Below, piece by piece: positions 17,763 through 21,629 of a DNA stretch of 21,629 bases. Under the pieces are notes generated by a model. It had not been told where the DNA came from, did not search any database, and worked only from the letters and a program-made list of their open reading frames with translations. This DNA comes from Victivallales bacterium (GTDB lineage Bacteria > Verrucomicrobiota > Lentisphaeria > Oligosphaerales > Oligosphaeraceae), in NCBI GenBank assembly GCA_017431185.1, contig JAFRLP010000037.1:1-21629 (forward strand), in the 5' to 3' direction. The stretch's first letter is position 1, and each line of letters opens with the position of its first letter. Position numbers and translations under genes: made by a program.

Positions 17763-18683
17763 ATGACATTTTTTTCGCGGTTGCAATCCAAACAGCATCA
17801 TCAATCCCATGGCAAATACCTCCGCAACTTCCTTTACCTGACGAACTTTCACCTGACCTGCTGGCGGACGGTTCATACCTGCCCCGCAGACACGCCAGGA
17901 GAGCATAATCATGCGGACTTCTACGAACTGGTCGTGGTGACTGGAGGTTCCGCCAGGCATCGCCTGCAGAACCAGTACCAAAGGATATCCCCTGGTTCCG
18001 TGCTGCTCATCAAGCCAGGTCTGTTCCACGAATACACGGAATACCGCAATCTGGAGATTTACAATCTGCTGTTCGGGGAGGAGTTCCTGCGCTATTTCCT
18101 GCCGGATTTAACGCAGCTGGAGGGCTTCCAACTCATCTTCAACACGCTTCCGAAGGGCAAAGTCCTTCGCAACGAAGAGGAGGGGCTGCGCATCCAGGAG
18201 GACCATTTCACGGAAATCACCAAGGTGCTTGAGAGCATGGATGAACTGAAGTCATCGCAGGAGCCAGGCACGCAGACCATGCTGCTGAGCGAGTTCATTC
18301 GCGTGTTCCTGTTGCTGGCCAAATACTGCCAGTGGACGGGGCTGCCTCGGCGCGGCCAGCATCTTCCGCAGTTGACAGGACTGCTGGCGACTCTCGACAG
18401 GGAGTTGTCTGCGGAATGGTCTCTGGAGAAGATGGCGCGCCGCGTGGCGATGTCGGTGTCTTCCTTCCGCCAGGAGTTCCATCGGCTCACGGGACAATCC
18501 CCCTTGGCGTATCTCCAGCGGCGCCGTCTGGACCTGGGCAAGGAGATGCTGGCCACCCACCCTACCCTCTCCCTTCAGGAAATCGCCAGCCGCTGCGGTT
18601 TCCATGACATGAACTACTTCTCCCGCCAATTCCTCAAGTACCATGGCATTCGCCCCACAGCCTACCGCAAGGGACAAGGGTAG
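17763..18683 (+). CDS. AraC family transcriptional regulator
   Basis: The 306-aa product has an N-terminal cupin-like sensing domain (about residues 40-110; [13 protein letters not shown] with H48, H50 and [16 protein letters not shown]) and a C-terminal pair of helix-turn-helix motifs. The first HTH is about 218-242 ([21 protein letters not shown]). The second is about 268-292, with [17 protein letters not shown] and then the signature GIRPTAYR. This architecture is typical of sugar-responsive activators. The start at 17763 is supported by GAAGGA ending 4 nt upstream, and it lies downstream of the promoter at 17680-17708. An earlier in-frame ATG at 17673 lies upstream of that promoter. It is divergent from the pseudopilin/hydrolase pair and upstream of the large hydrolase-like gene, so both are candidate targets. 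The ligand is unknown. Confidence 0.9.
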   Translation: MTFFSRLQSKQHHQSHGKYLRNFLYLTNFHLTCWRTVHTCPADTPGEHNHADFYELVVVTGGSARHRLQNQYQRISPGSVLLIKPGLFHEYTEYRNLEIYNLLFGEEFLRYFLPDLTQLEGFQLIFNTLPKGKVLRNEEEGLRIQEDHFTEITKVLESMDELKSSQEPGTQTMLLSEFIRVFLLLAKYCQWTGLPRRGQHLPQLTGLLATLDRELSAEWSLEKMARRVAMSVSSFRQEFHRLTGQSPLAYLQRRRLDLGKEMLATHPTLSLQEIASRCGFHDMNYFSRQFLKYHGIRPTAYRKGQG

Positions 18684-18939
18684 GGAGCAATCCCCCAGCC
18701 ACTGGCACTGGCCAAACGCCGTATTTGCCGCGCGGAGCACGGCCTGCCAAACCAGGCCCTGAAACCAGGCGCGGGCGGAGGGTCTGGCAGACCGCGCTCG
18801 CGGTCATCGCCGTTGGAGAGCGAATCATTGGAAAACAGGGCAGGCAAATGCTCCTTCATTGGATTTTCCGCGATTCAGGCACTATATTTTACCACGCAAA
18901 ACGCACAGGAGTTCGTCGTCCAACCCATACAGAAGATCC
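18684..18939. other. Hairpin-rich intergenic region between AraC and the large hydrolase-like gene
   Basis: No gene was found in these 256 nt. About 18715-18810 is dense in inverted repeats: GGCCTG-CCAAAC-CAGGCC (18741-18758), GGTCT-GGC-AGACC (18781-18793) and GACCGC-GCTC-GCGGTC (18790-18805), with GCCGT/ACGGC flanking arms. It looks like a structured 3' end, an intergenic repeat element or a small RNA. The right end is AT-richer, with TTGGAT (18859-18864), 18 nt and TATATT (18883-18888), a weak promoter candidate for the downstream gene. Confidence 0.5.
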
Positions 18940-21629
18940 ATGCAAATTGATTTTCGCATTGACTGGGGATACCAGTACCTCTACTCCCGCCGCCATTACC
19001 ATCCCATCTACGTCTGGGACGGCGAACTGACCTGCCAGAACGGCCAAATCCAGAAGTGCCGTCAACTGGACTATCCAGTCATCTGGTACGGACCGGGACA
19101 TTGCGCCAAGGAGACGCCCCTGCCTGAACCGCGCTGGCAAAGCAGGACCCGCCGCGGCCTCGCGGGCCTCCGCGTCATCGCCGACGTGGAGGACAACGCC
19201 GTGTTCAACCTGCAAACAGCCTCCTGCTCGCTCTCCTTCACAGTCGCGGAACTGCTGGAGAATGGACGCCTGGTGTACCCCGTCGGCCCCAAATACCTCG
19301 GCTGCAACGTCATCGTGACCAGGACAGGCCACTTCTGGTTCCGCCAGAAGCCGCATCCAGGCGAGGTCGTCTGGGAGGCGGACGACCTGGGCCTGCCCTG
19401 CCATGACTGGGCGCGGATGCGCACCGCCTGGCTGGGACCTGGCGAAACCCTGGAATGGGACGTGGAGCTGCCCGCGAACAAGGGTGTCTGGGTGGAGCGC
19501 CTGCTCCACATCATCGCCATGGCCGCGCCCGAATACACGCCTGGCGCCGAAAAGCAAGTCCACGCCCACTGTCCCCTCACTTTACGCTGTGACGGAGAAC
19601 AGGTCGCCCAAGTCACCTGGTTCTTCCGCAACCACGACCATTTCATGCAGCTGCTGGAGGACGTCTGGCTGCGTTTCCAGGCCACCTCCGGAAAGCACCG
19701 CCTGGCTCTGACCAACGGCCATCCCCAATTCTGGCTGCTGCTGAACCGCCTGACCTTGCGCTCCTGCGCCTACCGCCACCGCCAATTGAGCCTGCCCCGC
19801 TGGTGCCTGGCGGGACAAAAGCAGACAGGGCGGGTGTTCGCGGCCTATCCCGACACCACGCTCATCGTCTGGCCAGGAGGAAACCGCGAGATGAACATCG
19901 AGCCAGGCTGGAACGAATTCGAGTTCTCGCTGGAAACGCCAGAACAGGCCGCGCACATCTACAGCGAGGAGGACTCAGGTGACGTCGCGGTCTATGCCCT
20001 GCCAGAGGAGGCCATTCCCGTGAAGGTGGGGTTTGACATGACCGTCGTCCCCCACGACAACAGCGGATTCATGGACTGGCTGCTGGACTACACGTGGCGC
20101 ACGCAACTGGGCAACATGGTGGTCTTCCGCTCCTTCCTCTATGAACCGCCCTTTGCCTTCGGCCACCGTGATGTGCCTGACAACCTGCTGGAACGATGGG
20201 CGGACTTCTGCCGCCGTCACGGCATCTGGGTGGAGGCCGCCACCGATTACCAGAGCGGCGCGCTGGTCAAGGCGGCGGGAGAGTCGCTGCACGCCGTCGG
20301 GCGTCACGAATACCCCGGAGCCGTCTATGCCTTCGACCCGAAGGAGCCCCACGCCTCCCATGACATGAGGGAGGCGATGGAGCACTACCTGACCTGGCTA
20401 CGCAAATCCATTGATGAGGCTCGTCAGGTCGCGCCTGGCAAAACCGCCTTCGGGGATGCCAGCGGCGGTCACCGCTACTGCTATCTGGCGGGAGTCGATT
20501 ACGAGCGCACCGAAACCATGGTTCCCCACACCCAGCACCTGTGCAGCCAGGCGCGCCCCGCCGCCGAATCGCTGGGGCACGGCGAATGGGGCGTCCACAT
20601 CGCCATCCAGCACGCCGTCCAGCCCTATTTCGAGAATCACCTCAACCTCTATTTCCTCTCCCTGTACCAGCCGTGGATGATGGGGGCGAATTTCCTGTAC
20701 GAGGAGGACAGCCTGTTCCTGCTCTTCAAGGAGGAACGCCAGTGCTGGGACGACTTTGCGACCAAGGGCAAGCGCGATATGACCCGCGACTTCTTCCGCT
20801 TCGCCAAAACCCATCCGCGAAAAGGACGCAATGTCCGCCGCATCGCTTTCCTGGAGGGACGCTACGCCGCCCCATTCAACGGCTTCATCTGCGACGTGGA
20901 GCAGACCCCCGACTATTCGGTCTGGGGGCTGTTCGGCAACAACTCGCCCGCCTGGGGCCATCGCCAGCCAGAGAAGTGCCGTCAACTGCTGGATGTGCTG
21001 ATGCCAGGAGCCAGCACACTCCCCCTTCGCCAGCAGTACGACAAACGCCGTTTCTTCTTCTCGGGAACGCCTTACGGCGACTTTGACGAGGTGCCCGTCG
21101 AGGCCTCCGCGCAGTATCTCTCCCATTACCAATTGCTGCTGAATCTGGGCTGGAACACCATGATTCAGGAGGATCACGACAAACTGCTGGACTATGTGAA
21201 GGGCGGCGGCACGCTGTTCACGGGGCTGCCTCAGTTCAGCACCCACGTCCGCCGTGAGTTTCTGCTGGACATGGAGGATTTGGCGCTGTGGAACAACGGC
21301 GACCTGACGGAACTCTGCGGGGTAAAAGTCAAGAGGCCTGGCGTCCTGTACAGCGGACAATGGAACTGCCCCGACCGCGAGTTGATGCCAGAGCCCTCCC
21401 TCTCCGCAGCCCCCAGCCACTCCCGTGACGAGGACGGGCCGTGCCGTCTCGCCGACCTGGAACTGGCGGGCGCCAAGGTCGTCGCCTGGGACGCCATGAC
21501 GGGAGCCCCGCTTCTCGTCTGCCACGAGGTTGGCAAAGGCAGGGTCTATCTGCTGACCGCCTGGGCATACCCAGGACACGAGGAACTGCAAGCCCTCTCC
21601 GCATCCTGGCTTACCTTCCTAGCCGTACA
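18940..21629 (+). CDS. Large putative carbohydrate-active protein, TIM-barrel plus GATase-like domain (3' end missing)
   Basis: An uninterrupted frame starts with ATG at 18940 and is still open at the window end (896 codons). No signal peptide is present (MQIDFRIDWGYQYLYSRR), so it is probably cytoplasmic. About residues 1-360 look beta-rich. From about 365 to 720 a TIM-barrel-like region is suggested (FDMTVVPHDNSG, WADFCRRHGIWVEAATDY, AFGDASGGHRYCYLAGVD, ESLGHGEWGVH at 543-553 with E549 as a candidate acidic residue). Then YQLLLNLGWNTM and LLDYVKGGGTLFTGLP (about 730-763) resemble the glutamine-amidotransferase-like domain of GH42-type beta-galactosidases, and VGKGRVYLLTAWAYPGH follows. I cannot assign a CAZy family. 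The ribosome site is weak (AGAAGA). It lies downstream of the AraC gene on the same strand. Confidence 0.7.
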   Translation, partial: MQIDFRIDWGYQYLYSRRHYHPIYVWDGELTCQNGQIQKCRQLDYPVIWYGPGHCAKETPLPEPRWQSRTRRGLAGLRVIADVEDNAVFNLQTASCSLSFTVAELLENGRLVYPVGPKYLGCNVIVTRTGHFWFRQKPHPGEVVWEADDLGLPCHDWARMRTAWLGPGETLEWDVELPANKGVWVERLLHIIAMAAPEYTPGAEKQVHAHCPLTLRCDGEQVAQVTWFFRNHDHFMQLLEDVWLRFQATSGKHRLALTNGHPQFWLLLNRLTLRSCAYRHRQLSLPRWCLAGQKQTGRVFAAYPDTTLIVWPGGNREMNIEPGWNEFEFSLETPEQAAHIYSEEDSGDVAVYALPEEAIPVKVGFDMTVVPHDNSGFMDWLLDYTWRTQLGNMVVFRSFLYEPPFAFGHRDVPDNLLERWADFCRRHGIWVEAATDYQSGALVKAAGESLHAVGRHEYPGAVYAFDPKEPHASHDMREAMEHYLTWLRKSIDEARQVAPGKTAFGDASGGHRYCYLAGVDYERTETMVPHTQHLCSQARPAAESLGHGEWGVHIAIQHAVQPYFENHLNLYFLSLYQPWMMGANFLYEEDSLFLLFKEERQCWDDFATKGKRDMTRDFFRFAKTHPRKGRNVRRIAFLEGRYAAPFNGFICDVEQTPDYSVWGLFGNNSPAWGHRQPEKCRQLLDVLMPGASTLPLRQQYDKRRFFFSGTPYGDFDEVPVEASAQYLSHYQLLLNLGWNTMIQEDHDKLLDYVKGGGTLFTGLPQFSTHVRREFLLDMEDLALWNNGDLTELCGVKVKRPGVLYSGQWNCPDRELMPEPSLSAAPSHSRDEDGPCRLADLELAGAKVVAWDAMTGAPLLVCHEVGKGRVYLLTAWAYPGHEELQALSASWLTFLAV

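Noticed and set aside
17648..17791. An N-terminal extension of the pseudopilin frame
   Set aside because: It would put 48 residues before the prepilin motif, cross the divergent promoter and ignore the ribosome site at 17655-17659.
20398..21591. A 397-codon minus-strand frame
   Set aside because: It is antisense to the large hydrolase-like gene, whose frame is uninterrupted and has recognisable fold segments.

Overview
The window is GC-rich and densely coding, and it suggests a Lentisphaerota (Victivallales-type) or a related Planctomycetota/Verrucomicrobiota-group bacterium. The basis is the combination of a type II-style pseudopilin with an H-X9-DG-like tail, an AraC-type sensor beside it, and several large glycoside hydrolases in loosely organised loci. 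This is an inference from gene content; no rRNA, tRNA or other phylogenetic marker RNA is present. No CRISPR array, phage gene, transposase or IS element was seen.

Layout. (1) 1-108 is the open C-terminal end of an unidentified plus-strand gene. It converges on a two-gene minus-strand unit: a calcineurin-like metallophosphoesterase followed by an HD-domain phosphohydrolase (105-2084). (2) An AT-rich divergent promoter region (about 2085-2200) leads into the plus-strand pair nadD-rsfS (2201-4080). Both proteins carry long charged low-complexity extensions that their families usually lack. A SAM methyltransferase (4162-4782) follows a pair of GC hairpins. (3) A minus-strand block runs from 14203 to 4843. 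It holds carB, a tandem 87-bp palindromic repeat, an alpha-L-rhamnosidase-like GH78 protein, a GH9 cellulase-like protein, a nitroreductase-family protein and a polysaccharide pyruvyl transferase. The last three are overlapped or tightly coupled. (4) Further upstream on the minus strand, a pseudopilin (16925-17647) is coupled to a secreted 847-aa putative glycoside hydrolase (14373-16916). (5) An AraC regulator diverges from the pseudopilin (17763-18683) across a short promoter region with a near-consensus promoter and an inverted repeat over its -35. (6) After a hairpin-rich 256-nt gap, a large TIM-barrel/GATase-like, probably carbohydrate-active protein begins at 18940 and runs off the window end.

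How the genes work together. The housekeeping genes (nadD, rsfS, carB) are interleaved with glycan-related genes. The right half (AraC, pseudopilin, secreted hydrolase, large cytoplasmic-type hydrolase-like protein) looks like a small regulated polysaccharide-degradation locus. The 4843-10743 block couples glycan-cleaving enzymes (GH78, GH9) to a nitroreductase and a pyruvyl transferase normally seen in exopolysaccharide gene clusters. The most interesting candidates are this GH9-nitroreductase-pyruvyltransferase coupled unit, the two large proteins of unassigned family (14373-16916 and 18940-end), and the decorated NadD/RsfS pair.
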